Source: an uncultured Holophagales bacterium | GTDB taxonomy: Bacteria > Acidobacteriota > Thermoanaerobaculia > UBA5066 | Length of the DNA: 15,281 bases | Reading direction: 5' to 3' | Assembly: GCA_937927565.1 (NCBI GenBank) | Contig: CALBDV010000366.1 | Location: forward strand, 1 to 15,281 | Part shown: positions 5,954 to 14,125 of the stretch, piece after piece | Layout: the number at the start of each line of letters is the position of its first letter | Position numbering within the stretch: position 1 is the stretch's first letter | Position numbers and translations under genes: made by a program | Notes under the pieces: generated by a model | What the model was told of the DNA's origin: nothing | Database searches by the model: none | Seen by the model: the letters and a program-made list of their open reading frames with translations, nothing else

Positions 5954-8900
5954 GTGCCGAAGAGAGCTGACCTGAAGTCGATCCTGGTCCTCGGTTCGGG
6001 GCCGATCATCATCGGCCAGGCGTGCGAGTTCGACTACTCGGGGACCCAGGCCTGCCGCGTCCTGCGCCAGGAGGGGTACCGGGTCGTCCTCGTCAACTCC
6101 AACCCCGCGACCATCATGACGGACCCCGAGTTCGCCGACGCGACCTACATCGAGCCGCTCGACGTCGCGACCGTCGAGCGGGTGATCGCGAAGGAGCGTC
6201 CCGACGCCCTCCTCCCGACGGTCGGCGGGCAGACGGCCCTGAACCTCGCCGTCGCCCTCGACAAGGCGGGGGTCCTCGCCCGGTACGGCGTAGAGCTCCT
6301 CGGCGCCTCGGCGCACTCCGTCGAGCTGGGGGAGGACCGCCTCCTCTTCAAGGAGGCGATGCAGAAGGCGGGCGTCGACGTCCTGCGCTCCGGCCTGGCC
6401 CGGACGGTCGACGAGGCCCGCGAGATCGCGCACCCGTTCGGCTTCCCGGTCATCGTCCGCCCCTCCTACACCCTCGGCGGGACCGGCGGAGGGATCGCCT
6501 ACAACGCCGACGACTTCGAGGCGATCGTCAAGCGCGGCCTCCTCCTCTCGCCCGTCCACGAGGTCCTCGTGGAGGAGTCGGTCCTCGGCTGGAAGGAGTT
6601 CGAGCTGGAGCTGATGCGCGACGCGTCCGACACCTGCGTCGTCGTCTGCTCCATCGAGAACGTCGACCCGATGGGGGTCCACACGGGCGACTCGATCACC
6701 GTGGCGCCGCAGATGACGCTCACCGACGTCGAGTACCAGGCGATGCGCGACGACGCCAAGACCGTCATCCGGACGGTGGGCGTCGCCACGGGCGGGTCGA
6801 ACATCCAGTTCGCCGTGAACCCGAAGACAGGGCGGCGGATCGTCATCGAGATGAACCCCCGCGTCTCGCGTTCGTCAGCCCTTGCTTCGAAGGCGACCGG
6901 GTTCCCGATCGCGAAGATCGCGGCCCTCCTCGCCGTCGGTTACCGGCTCGACGAGCTTCCGAACGACATCACGAAGAAGACGCCCGCCTGTTTCGAGCCG
7001 TCGCTCGACTACGTCGTCGTCAAGATCCCGCGCTTCGCGTTCGAGAAGTTCCCCGGCGCCTCCGACGTCCTGGGTGTCCAGATGAAGTCGGTGGGCGAGG
7101 TCATGGCGCTCGGCCGGACGTTCGCCGAGGCGTTCGGCAAGGCGCTGCGGTCCCTCGAGACGGGGCGCGGCGGCTGGACCGCCCCGGGAATGCCGGCGAT
7201 GCCCCGGGCCGAGGCGCTGCGCGTGCCGCGCCCCGACCGGATCTACGCCGTCCTCGACGCCCTGCGAACGGGGACCACGGTCGAGTCCGTGAACGAGGTG
7301 ACGGGCATCGACCCCTGGTTCCTCGATCGTTTCCGGGAGGTCGTCGCACTCGAGGCGCAGATCACGGACGAGATCAGGACCGGGGGCGCCGGAGCGCTGC
7401 CTGGGCCGGCCCTCCTTCGCCGGGCCAAGCGGATGGGCTTCTCCGACGAGGACCTCGCCCGCCTGACCGGGACGTCGGTCCGCGAGGCGCGCGCCGCGCG
7501 TCTCGCCGCGAAGGTCGTCCCCGTCTTTTCTCGCGTCGACACCTGCGCCGCGGAGTTCGAGTCGACGACGCCCTACCTCTACTCCTGCTACGAGAGCGAG
7601 TGCGAGGCGGCGCCGACGGACCGGAAGAAGGTCGTCGTCCTCGGCTCGGGGCCGAACCGGATCGGGCAGGGGCTCGAGTTCGACTACTGCTGCGTCCACG
7701 CGGCGAAGGCGATCTCGGAGGCCGGCTGCGAGTCGGTGATGGTGAACTGCAACCCCGAGACCGTTTCCACCGACTACGACACCTCGGATCGTCTCTACTT
7801 CGAGCCGCTCACGTTCGAGGACGTGATGGCGGTGATCGAGAAGGAGAAGCCGTACGGGGTCCTCGTCCAGTTCGGGGGGCAGACGCCGCTGAAGCTCGCG
7901 CACCCGCTCCAGGAGGCGGGCGTGCGGATCCTCGGCACGTCCCCCGACGCCATCGACCGGGCCGAGGATCGCGAGCGTTTCGGCGAGCTGCTCGCCGAGA
8001 CGGGCCTCGCCGCGCCACCGTGGGCGACGGCCCGCGACGTCGGCGAAGGGATGGTCGAGGGGGTCAAGCTCGGATTCCCTCTGCTCGTGAGGCCCAGCTA
8101 CGTCCTCGGCGGCCGCGCGATGCGCATCGTCTACGACGAGGCGGCGCTGCGCGGGGTCCTCGCGGAGGCGCTCGAGGCCTTTCCCGGGCGGCCCGTCCTC
8201 CTCGACCGGTTCCTCGAGGACGCCTTCGAACTCGACGTCGACGCCGTCGGTGACGGGAAAGCCGTCGTCGTCGCCGGCGTCATGCAGCACATCGAGGAGG
8301 CCGGGATCCACTCGGGCGACTCGTACGCCGTCATGCCCCCCTACCGGCGCGTCCCGCGCGAGGCGCTCGGGGAGATCCGCGCGGCGACGAGAAAGCTGGG
8401 CGAGGCGCTCGGCGTCGTCGGGCTGATGAACGTCCAGTTCGCGATCCGCGAGGGGAAGCTCTACGTCCTGGAAGTCAACCCCCGCGCGTCCCGCACGGTT
8501 CCGTTCGTCGCGAAGGCGACGGGCGTCCCGCTCGCGCGGATCGCGGCGCGCCTCTGCCTCGGCGAGACGCTCGAGGAGGTGGGGCTCACGAAGGAGCCGC
8601 CCGTTCTCGGCGTCTCCATCAAGGCGCCCGTGTTCCCGTTCCGGCGCTTCGAGGGAGTCGACACGATTCTCGGACCCGAGATGCGCTCGACGGGCGAGGT
8701 CATGGGGCGCGACCGGAGCTTCGGCCTGGCGTTCCTGAAGGCGACGGCCGGGGCGGGGATCCGCCTGCCGGAGTCGGGCACGGTCTTCTGCTCGGTCCAC
8801 GACGGCGACAAGGCCGCCCTCCTGCCGATCGCCCGCGAGCTCGCGAGCCTCGGCTTCCGGATCTTCGCCACTTCGGGGACGGCGGCGTTCCTCAACGCCG

Positions 8901-9169
8901 CCGGCCTCGACGCGATGCCGGTCCTCAAGGTGAACGAGGGGCGTCCGAACGTCGTCGACCGGATGATCAACGGGGAGATCCAGCTCGTCGTGAACACTCC
9001 TCTCGGGAAGGACTCCTTCTTCGACGAGGTGGCGATCCGGAGAGACGCGCTGGAGCGGGATATCCCGTGCCTTACGACTCTGACCGCCGCGTCGGCGGCG
9101 CTCGAGGCGATCCGCGCCCGGTCCGGAGGGCCGATCGCGGTCTCGGCTCTGCAGGAGGCGGAGCGGTAG
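5954..9169 (+). CDS. carB: Carbamoyl-phosphate synthase large subunit
   Basis: A 1071-residue single-chain CarB, the synthetase subunit that makes carbamoyl phosphate from bicarbonate, ammonia (delivered from glutamine by CarA) and two ATP, for pyrimidine and arginine synthesis. The internal duplication is plain: LVLGSGPIIIGQACEFDYSG near residue 11 and its counterpart VVLGSGPNRIGQGLEFDY near 558, each opening a pre-ATP-grasp/ATP-grasp half. Further landmarks are RPSYTLGGTGGGIAYN, IENVDPMGVHTGDSITVAP, RPSYVLGGRAMRIVYD and HIEEAGIHSGDSYAV. A C-terminal MGS-like allosteric domain (about 942-1060) has FATSGTAAFL and VVNTPLG. Length is normal. GTG at 5954 gives the usual start (MPKRADLKSILVLGSGP); the open frame further upstream does not resemble CarB. 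carA is not in the window. The TAG stop overlaps the next GTG by one base. Confidence 0.97.
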   Translation: MPKRADLKSILVLGSGPIIIGQACEFDYSGTQACRVLRQEGYRVVLVNSNPATIMTDPEFADATYIEPLDVATVERVIAKERPDALLPTVGGQTALNLAVALDKAGVLARYGVELLGASAHSVELGEDRLLFKEAMQKAGVDVLRSGLARTVDEAREIAHPFGFPVIVRPSYTLGGTGGGIAYNADDFEAIVKRGLLLSPVHEVLVEESVLGWKEFELELMRDASDTCVVVCSIENVDPMGVHTGDSITVAPQMTLTDVEYQAMRDDAKTVIRTVGVATGGSNIQFAVNPKTGRRIVIEMNPRVSRSSALASKATGFPIAKIAALLAVGYRLDELPNDITKKTPACFEPSLDYVVVKIPRFAFEKFPGASDVLGVQMKSVGEVMALGRTFAEAFGKALRSLETGRGGWTAPGMPAMPRAEALRVPRPDRIYAVLDALRTGTTVESVNEVTGIDPWFLDRFREVVALEAQITDEIRTGGAGALPGPALLRRAKRMGFSDEDLARLTGTSVREARAARLAAKVVPVFSRVDTCAAEFESTTPYLYSCYESECEAAPTDRKKVVVLGSGPNRIGQGLEFDYCCVHAAKAISEAGCESVMVNCNPETVSTDYDTSDRLYFEPLTFEDVMAVIEKEKPYGVLVQFGGQTPLKLAHPLQEAGVRILGTSPDAIDRAEDRERFGELLAETGLAAPPWATARDVGEGMVEGVKLGFPLLVRPSYVLGGRAMRIVYDEAALRGVLAEALEAFPGRPVLLDRFLEDAFELDVDAVGDGKAVVVAGVMQHIEEAGIHSGDSYAVMPPYRRVPREALGEIRAATRKLGEALGVVGLMNVQFAIREGKLYVLEVNPRASRTVPFVAKATGVPLARIAARLCLGETLEEVGLTKEPPVLGVSIKAPVFPFRRFEGVDTILGPEMRSTGEVMGRDRSFGLAFLKATAGAGIRLPESGTVFCSVHDGDKAALLPIARELASLGFRIFATSGTAAFLNAAGLDAMPVLKVNEGRPNVVDRMINGEIQLVVNTPLGKDSFFDEVAIRRDALERDIPCLTTLTAASAALEAIRARSGGPIAVSALQEAER

Positions 9170-11154
9170 TGGACGAGCGCCTCGGGCGCTTCTTCGCGCC
9201 GTGCGCCCGTCCGGCCCGCTGGGCGCTCGGGGCGGCTCTGGCGGCGCTCGCCTTCGTGGCGATCGGCGTTCCCTGGCAGCGGACAGCAGGACCGCTCCTC
9301 CTCGCCTCGACCCTCTTCCTCGTCGCCGCCCTGGCAAGGCCGGCACTGGCCGCACTCTCGGCGGCGGTCGTCGTTTCGCTCCTGCCGATCGCCGGCAACC
9401 TCCTGGCCGGACCGTGGGTCGCACCCGCCGAGCTGCTGCTCCTCCTCCTGGCGACCGCAGCGCTTCTCCGGCACGAGGGGATCCCCGCATCCCCTCTGAA
9501 ACGCGCCCTCGTCATCTCGTCGGTGGCGATGGCGACGGGAGCCGTCGCGGCAACCCTCTCGGCCCTCGCTCCGGCGGAGATTCCGGCCGCCGTGCAGGAG
9601 CTCTCGCGGTCCCTCTTTTCGCCGGGGGGCGAGCACGCCGCGTTTCCGTTGCGCGCGGCCCTCGTCCATGCCACCGGTCTTCTCGGCTTCCTGCTCTTTC
9701 GCCGGGTCTCGGCCCAGCGGGGAACCGGGACGCTCGTCCGCGTCGTCGTCGGGGGGCTGGCCCTCGTCGGCGCCTACGCCGTCCTCGAGGCGTCGACGGG
9801 CCTGAAGCTGTGGGGGGTAGCCCACTACGAGGCGCTCTCTTCGGGGCTCCGCGTCCCGGCGACCCTGCCCGACTACAACGCGACCGGTTCGGCAATGGCC
9901 CTCGGGCTCTTTCCAGCGCTCGCGCTGGCTCGAAAGGCCAGGGGCGCGAGCCGGCTCGTCCTCGCCGGGGCCGTCGCCCTCCTCCTCGCAGGCCTGATCC
10001 TCTCCGGGTCGCGCGGGGCCTGGCTCGCGACCCTGGCAGCGGCGGGTGCGGCCCTGGCCGGGGTGCTCTGGTCCCGCCGCGGGGAATGGCGGACGGAAGG
10101 CCGCCGTCTCGTCCTGGGGGCGGGCCTGGGCCTCGGGATCTCGATCGTCGCGGTCGCAGCCTGGCCGGGAGACGTGGGTCAGCTTCTCCGCCGGCGGGCG
10201 GCGACCCTCGTCGACCCGGGCGAGTCCCTTCATGCCGTCCAGGCGGGACGCGTCGGCTTCTGGAAGGCGGGCGCTCGAATGGTCGGGTCGCACCCGATCA
10301 CGGGAGTCGGGCCGGGACGGGTCCCGGCGCGCTTCGACGAGTTTCGTAATCCGGACTTCCCGATCCGGGTCGAGAACCTCCACAACTACTTCCTCCAGGC
10401 GATCGCCGAGAACGGCATCGCCGGCGGGTTGCTCGTCCTCTGGCCCTTCGTCCCCCTGATCCTCCTCGGTGGAAGGCTGCTCTGGACGGGAGCCGCCTTC
10501 TCGTCGCCCGAAGCGGCCCTGGCTCCCGGGCTCCTCGCCTTCTCGCTGACGGGTTTCTCGTCCCATCCATGGCTCCTCCCCGAGCTGCAGTTCCTCTTCT
10601 GGGGGGCGGTGGCCCTGCTTCCCGCCGTACACCCTGCGCCGGTCTTCCAGGGCTCTCCCGGGGCTCTTCGCCGCTTCCTCCCGTGGACTGTCCTGGCGGT
10701 GTGGGGGGGGTCCTGCCTCCTGCTTGGCGCGGGCGCGGAGAGAGGCCGGTTCGGTTACGCCGAGTGGGGCGCGCTCGACGGGACGGAGCGGTATTTCTGG
10801 ACGGGCCCGCGGGCCCTCGTCCCGGTCGCCGTGCCCGACGGGCGGTTCGTCAGCGTCCGGCTCCGGGGGATGCTCCCGGATCTCGGGCGGAGCCCGCTGC
10901 TGGTGGCCGTGCGGCTGGACGGCGGACCCGTCCGGAAGGTCTCGTTGGCGAACCGGACGTGGCACGATGTCGTCGTGGAGCGCGGACCGTTCCGGCCGGG
11001 GGAGGCCGCGACGACTGTCGGATCTCGAGGTCTCCTCGGGCTCGAGGCGAGCCGGAGCTTCTGCCCGGCCCGGGAGAAGGGCGGGGACCGCCGCATCCTG
11101 GCCCTGCAGCTTGCCCGGCCTCCGGTGGAGCCCGTGAAGCGGAGCCCACCGTGA
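9169..11154 (+). CDS. O-antigen ligase/polymerase family membrane protein A with C-terminal soluble domain
   Basis: A 661-residue polytopic inner-membrane protein with about eleven predicted spans and a Wzy_C-type core. These enzymes transfer undecaprenyl-linked glycan to lipid A core, or join repeat units, on the periplasmic side. Typical landmarks: GSRGAW (280-285) at a helix end, then a large periplasmic loop holding SHPITGVGPG (374-383) and ENLHNYFLQAIAENGIAG (402-419), whose His405 and Arg282 correspond to conserved catalytic-region residues of the family. After the last span (about 503-522) comes a non-membrane domain (about 525-650) with YFWTGPRAL and alternating hydrophobic strands, likely a beta-sandwich outside the membrane. 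GTG at 9169 overlaps the carB stop (TAGTG), with AGGAGG ten bases upstream. Ligase versus polymerase cannot be told from sequence alone. Confidence 0.85.
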   Translation: MDERLGRFFAPCARPARWALGAALAALAFVAIGVPWQRTAGPLLLASTLFLVAALARPALAALSAAVVVSLLPIAGNLLAGPWVAPAELLLLLLATAALLRHEGIPASPLKRALVISSVAMATGAVAATLSALAPAEIPAAVQELSRSLFSPGGEHAAFPLRAALVHATGLLGFLLFRRVSAQRGTGTLVRVVVGGLALVGAYAVLEASTGLKLWGVAHYEALSSGLRVPATLPDYNATGSAMALGLFPALALARKARGASRLVLAGAVALLLAGLILSGSRGAWLATLAAAGAALAGVLWSRRGEWRTEGRRLVLGAGLGLGISIVAVAAWPGDVGQLLRRRAATLVDPGESLHAVQAGRVGFWKAGARMVGSHPITGVGPGRVPARFDEFRNPDFPIRVENLHNYFLQAIAENGIAGGLLVLWPFVPLILLGGRLLWTGAAFSSPEAALAPGLLAFSLTGFSSHPWLLPELQFLFWGAVALLPAVHPAPVFQGSPGALRRFLPWTVLAVWGGSCLLLGAGAERGRFGYAEWGALDGTERYFWTGPRALVPVAVPDGRFVSVRLRGMLPDLGRSPLLVAVRLDGGPVRKVSLANRTWHDVVVERGPFRPGEAATTVGSRGLLGLEASRSFCPAREKGGDRRILALQLARPPVEPVKRSPP

Positions 11155-13136
11155 ACCGGCCCAACCCGCTGGCCGGTGTCGCCGCCTTCGCCGGCTGGAT
11201 CGCCCTCTCGGTCTTCTGCTCCGTCGTCCTCCTGCCGCCCCACCCGCTTCTGCGCACCGTCGTCTGGGGTGTGGCCGCCCTGCTCTTCGCCGCGGCGGTT
11301 GCCGCCCCCCTCCGGTCGCTGCCTCTGGCGGGACTCGTGCTGGCCGTTTCGGGCGTTTCGGCGCTCGCCTTCGGTCTCGGAAACCCGGCAGTCGTCGCCC
11401 CCGTGCCGCTCGCTGCGTACCTCGCGGGTGCGGCCCTCCGCGCGATCTACGACATAGAGGGTCCTCCCGTTCGTCACGCGTTGACGCCTCTCTGGCGGGC
11501 CATCGCGGCCACTTCCGCTCTTTCGGCCCTTTCCGCCTGGGTCGGCGCCCGGACGGCCTACCTCCTGCTGCGCGACGTCCCGCCTCCCCGGATCGTCAAT
11601 CGCCTCGGCCTCGACGCGGAGCAGGCCCTGGCGGGGACGGTCGCGGTCCTGGCGGCCTTCTTCCTGACCGCGGGTTTCCACGCGCTCGCCGTCCGCGCGG
11701 GGCGGAAGGTCCGCGGCGCGCGCCTGCTCGACGTCACTCTCGTCACCGTCGCGCTCGTCGCGGGAGGGACCGCGATCCTCCAGAAGCTGGGCCTCGTCCC
11801 TCACCTGCGCGCGCCGCACTGGGAGCTGTGGGGGCGCGCGCAGTCGACCTTCACCGACCCGTCGGCGGCCGGCGTCGCGGCGGCGCTCCTTCTCGCGCCG
11901 TGCCTGGCGAGGGCCGCCTCGGGCCCGTGGGGCCTGCGGCTCGGGGCGGGAGCAGGGGTCGCGGGGCTCCTCGTCCTTCTCGCCGACGCGGGCTCGAGGG
12001 GCGGCTTCATCGGGGCGCTCGTGTCGGCCCTGGTTCTCGTCCTCTGGGCCGTGACGCGCGCGATCGCGGGGCAGAAGCCGGGCGTGCGTCGAAGGGTGGC
12101 TCTCTCGGCAGGAACGCTTTCGATCCTGGTCGCCCTCGCGTTCGGGGCGGCCCTCGCGTGGCCGACGGGAAAGGGGAGCCGGAGCGCCCTCCTCGACAGG
12201 CTCTCGGAGTCGGTCGGACGACGGGAAGCGCCCTCCCTCGCCGAGCCCGAGAGGCTCCTTCTCTACGAAGGGGCCCTCGCTCTCGCCAGAGAGCACCCTG
12301 TCACGGGCCGCGGTCTCGGCTCCTTCCGGGCCGAGTTCCCCGACGCGGCCCACGACCTTCTCGGGAAGACGGTTTCGTTCACCGATCACCCGCCGTCTCT
12401 CTACCTCGGCGTTCTCGCGGAAACCGGCCTCGCCGGGGCGGCTGTCTTCGCCCTCTTCCTCGCCGGGCTCGTCCCGGCGCTCGGGAGGGCGCTCTCCTTC
12501 CGGGCCGAGAGGACCGAAGAGTCCCTTCGGGCGGCGGGAGCGGCGGCCGCGCTCGTCGGGATGCTCGTCATCTTCCTGTTCGGTTCCCACCTCGTCTATG
12601 CCGAGATCGGCGCGCTCGTCGGGCTCCTGACCGCGCGCCTTCCCGCTTCTCCGGAGGGGCGTTCCGCCCGGGTTCTCGGCCACGTCCTGCCCGTCCTCGT
12701 CGCGGGCGCCTCCGTCCTCCTGGTGGGCGGCGCGCTCGCGCGGTGCGTCGAGACGTGGCGGGCCGACGCCGCCTTCGCGCACGGGCCGACCGCGGGGCTG
12801 TGGGCAGTCGAGCGGGAGCCGGACGGCCGGCCGTTCCGCTGGACGGCGGCATCGGCGGCCCTCCGGATCGACGCCCCTGCCGGGCGACGCTCGCTCGTCC
12901 GCCTGCCCGTCAGGAACGCCCGCCCCGACTCCGAGGGTCTGCTCGTCGCCGTTTTCTGGAACGACGTGAGCCGCGGTTCGGTCGAGCTGCCGCACGGCGG
13001 CTGGAAGGAGCTCCGCGTCGCGGTCGACGGCCCCGGCGTCCTGCGACTCGTCCCGGAGCGGACGTTCCTTCCCGTCTCGCGGACCGACTCGCGGCGGCTC
13101 GGGTTCGAGACCGGCCTCCCGGTCGTCGGCCCGTGA
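11151..13136 (+). CDS. O-antigen ligase/polymerase family membrane protein B with C-terminal soluble domain
   Basis: A second member of the same family, also exactly 661 residues, but far diverged from protein A. About twelve hydrophobic spans run to residue 530. Family marks are DAGSRGGFIGAL (279-290, Arg283), EHPVTGRGLGSF (381-392) and HPPSLYLGVLAETGLAG (413-429); the usual HN of the last motif is HP here, though His413 remains. The soluble tail (about 540-655) again opens with an FRWT motif (562-565) and strand-like alternation, resembling the tail of protein A in plan. GTG at 11151 overlaps the previous stop (GTGA) and has GGAG six bases before it. The tandem arrangement suggests an old duplication or a recruited partner that handles a different acceptor or step. 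The polymer involved is unknown. Confidence 0.85.
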   Translation: MNRPNPLAGVAAFAGWIALSVFCSVVLLPPHPLLRTVVWGVAALLFAAAVAAPLRSLPLAGLVLAVSGVSALAFGLGNPAVVAPVPLAAYLAGAALRAIYDIEGPPVRHALTPLWRAIAATSALSALSAWVGARTAYLLLRDVPPPRIVNRLGLDAEQALAGTVAVLAAFFLTAGFHALAVRAGRKVRGARLLDVTLVTVALVAGGTAILQKLGLVPHLRAPHWELWGRAQSTFTDPSAAGVAAALLLAPCLARAASGPWGLRLGAGAGVAGLLVLLADAGSRGGFIGALVSALVLVLWAVTRAIAGQKPGVRRRVALSAGTLSILVALAFGAALAWPTGKGSRSALLDRLSESVGRREAPSLAEPERLLLYEGALALAREHPVTGRGLGSFRAEFPDAAHDLLGKTVSFTDHPPSLYLGVLAETGLAGAAVFALFLAGLVPALGRALSFRAERTEESLRAAGAAAALVGMLVIFLFGSHLVYAEIGALVGLLTARLPASPEGRSARVLGHVLPVLVAGASVLLVGGALARCVETWRADAAFAHGPTAGLWAVEREPDGRPFRWTAASAALRIDAPAGRRSLVRLPVRNARPDSEGLLVAVFWNDVSRGSVELPHGGWKELRVAVDGPGVLRLVPERTFLPVSRTDSRRLGFETGLPVVGP

Positions 13137-14107
13137 CGGAGATCCGCTTCCATTCGCGCGACCCGAGGCGCAGACCTCGCGCCTGGAAGCTCGACGAGCG
13201 GGCCGGACGCGTCGCCGCGGCCCTCCTCGTCCTCGCAGGGACTCTCGTGGCGATCGGGCTCTTCGGCGCGCCCGACCTCGCCACGTACGTCGTCCGGTCG
13301 GCCGAGCGCCTCGCACTTCGGATAACGGCCACGCGGGGGCTCCTTGCGTTCGATTCCGTCCGGCTTCGCTTCGAGCGCCTCGAAAGGCGCGTCGCGGCCG
13401 ACGAGCTCTTCCTCGCCCGGGTGGCCGCGGTGATCTCCCTCCCCCTTCCCGACGGGTTTCCCGAGGACCCTCTCGCCCTGGAGGGAGCAACGGTGACCGA
13501 CCTCGAGCTGGAGGTCCATCGGCTGGCCCGCAGGCTTCGTGCAATGGAGACGATTCGGAGGAGGATCGCCTCCGACGGGACGCGCGACCCGGCCCGCATT
13601 CCGTCTCGTTCTCCCATCGAGCCCTCTTCCGTCGTTCCGCTCTCGGTCTTCGGCCCGCGCATCTCGCCCCTGACCCACCGCCCCGAGTTCTACGCGGGGC
13701 TCGCGCTCGCCGCGGAGGACGGGACGCCCGTCGTCGCTCCGGCCGGGGGACGCGTGGTCTTCACGGGGCGCGTACCGGGCAGCGCGGGCGCTTCCTGGAG
13801 GCCGTTCGGGGTCGTCGTCGTCCTCGCGCACGACGAGCGGACGCGGACGTTCTTCGGCGATCTCGGAAGCGTCCGCGTGAAGCGCGGGCAGACGGTGCGG
13901 CGGGGCGAGGCGCTCGGCGCCGTGGGCACGAACCGCTTCTCGCCGACGCCTCAGCTCCACTACGGCGTCTGGAAGCACGACGGGAGGAGCTGGCGGCCCG
14001 TCGACCCGCGCCTCTACGTCCTCGACGCGGAGTGGATCACCGCCCGGGAGGTGAAGAGCCCGGTCGTGCCGCCCGGAGACGCCGAGCTGCCGTCCGTTTT
14101 TCGCTGA
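13133..14107 (+). CDS. Membrane-anchored LytM/M23-like protein with degenerate active site
   Basis: A 324-residue protein with a short basic cytoplasmic N-terminus, one membrane span (about 27-46), a charged and probably helical or coiled stretch (about 55-145), a linker rich in Pro and Ser, and a C-terminal M23 fold (about 173-297). The fold is recognisable by EFYAGLALAAEDGTPVVAP, then VKRGQTVRRGEALGAVG and QLHYGVW. Active M23 peptidases need an H-x3-D zinc pair, a loop histidine and an HxH motif. Here the pair is Tyr187/Ala191, the loop His position is Asp243, and HxH is Gln274-Leu-His276, so only one ligand survives and peptidase activity is unlikely. Such proteins (EnvC, NlpD) can work as scaffolds or amidase activators. 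It begins within the stop of ligase B (GTGA), suggesting a role with the two ligases. Confidence 0.85.
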   Translation: MTEIRFHSRDPRRRPRAWKLDERAGRVAAALLVLAGTLVAIGLFGAPDLATYVVRSAERLALRITATRGLLAFDSVRLRFERLERRVAADELFLARVAAVISLPLPDGFPEDPLALEGATVTDLELEVHRLARRLRAMETIRRRIASDGTRDPARIPSRSPIEPSSVVPLSVFGPRISPLTHRPEFYAGLALAAEDGTPVVAPAGGRVVFTGRVPGSAGASWRPFGVVVVLAHDERTRTFFGDLGSVRVKRGQTVRRGEALGAVGTNRFSPTPQLHYGVWKHDGRSWRPVDPRLYVLDAEWITAREVKSPVVPPGDAELPSVFR

Positions 14108-14125
14108 CGCTCCCGGGGGGCGCTC

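Noticed and set aside
6875..9490. A very long open frame (871 codons) on the minus strand opposite carB
   Set aside because: It is an antisense shadow of high-GC coding sequence: composition is dominated by Arg, Glu, Asp and Gly with no recognisable domain, while the plus strand is an unmistakable CarB.
10755..13544. A 929-codon minus-strand open frame opposite the ligase genes, and similar ones at 8461-10965 and 12596-13978
   Set aside because: Low-complexity Arg/Gly/Glu-rich products with no motif; the plus-strand frames show membrane spans and family motifs, so these are GC-driven shadows.
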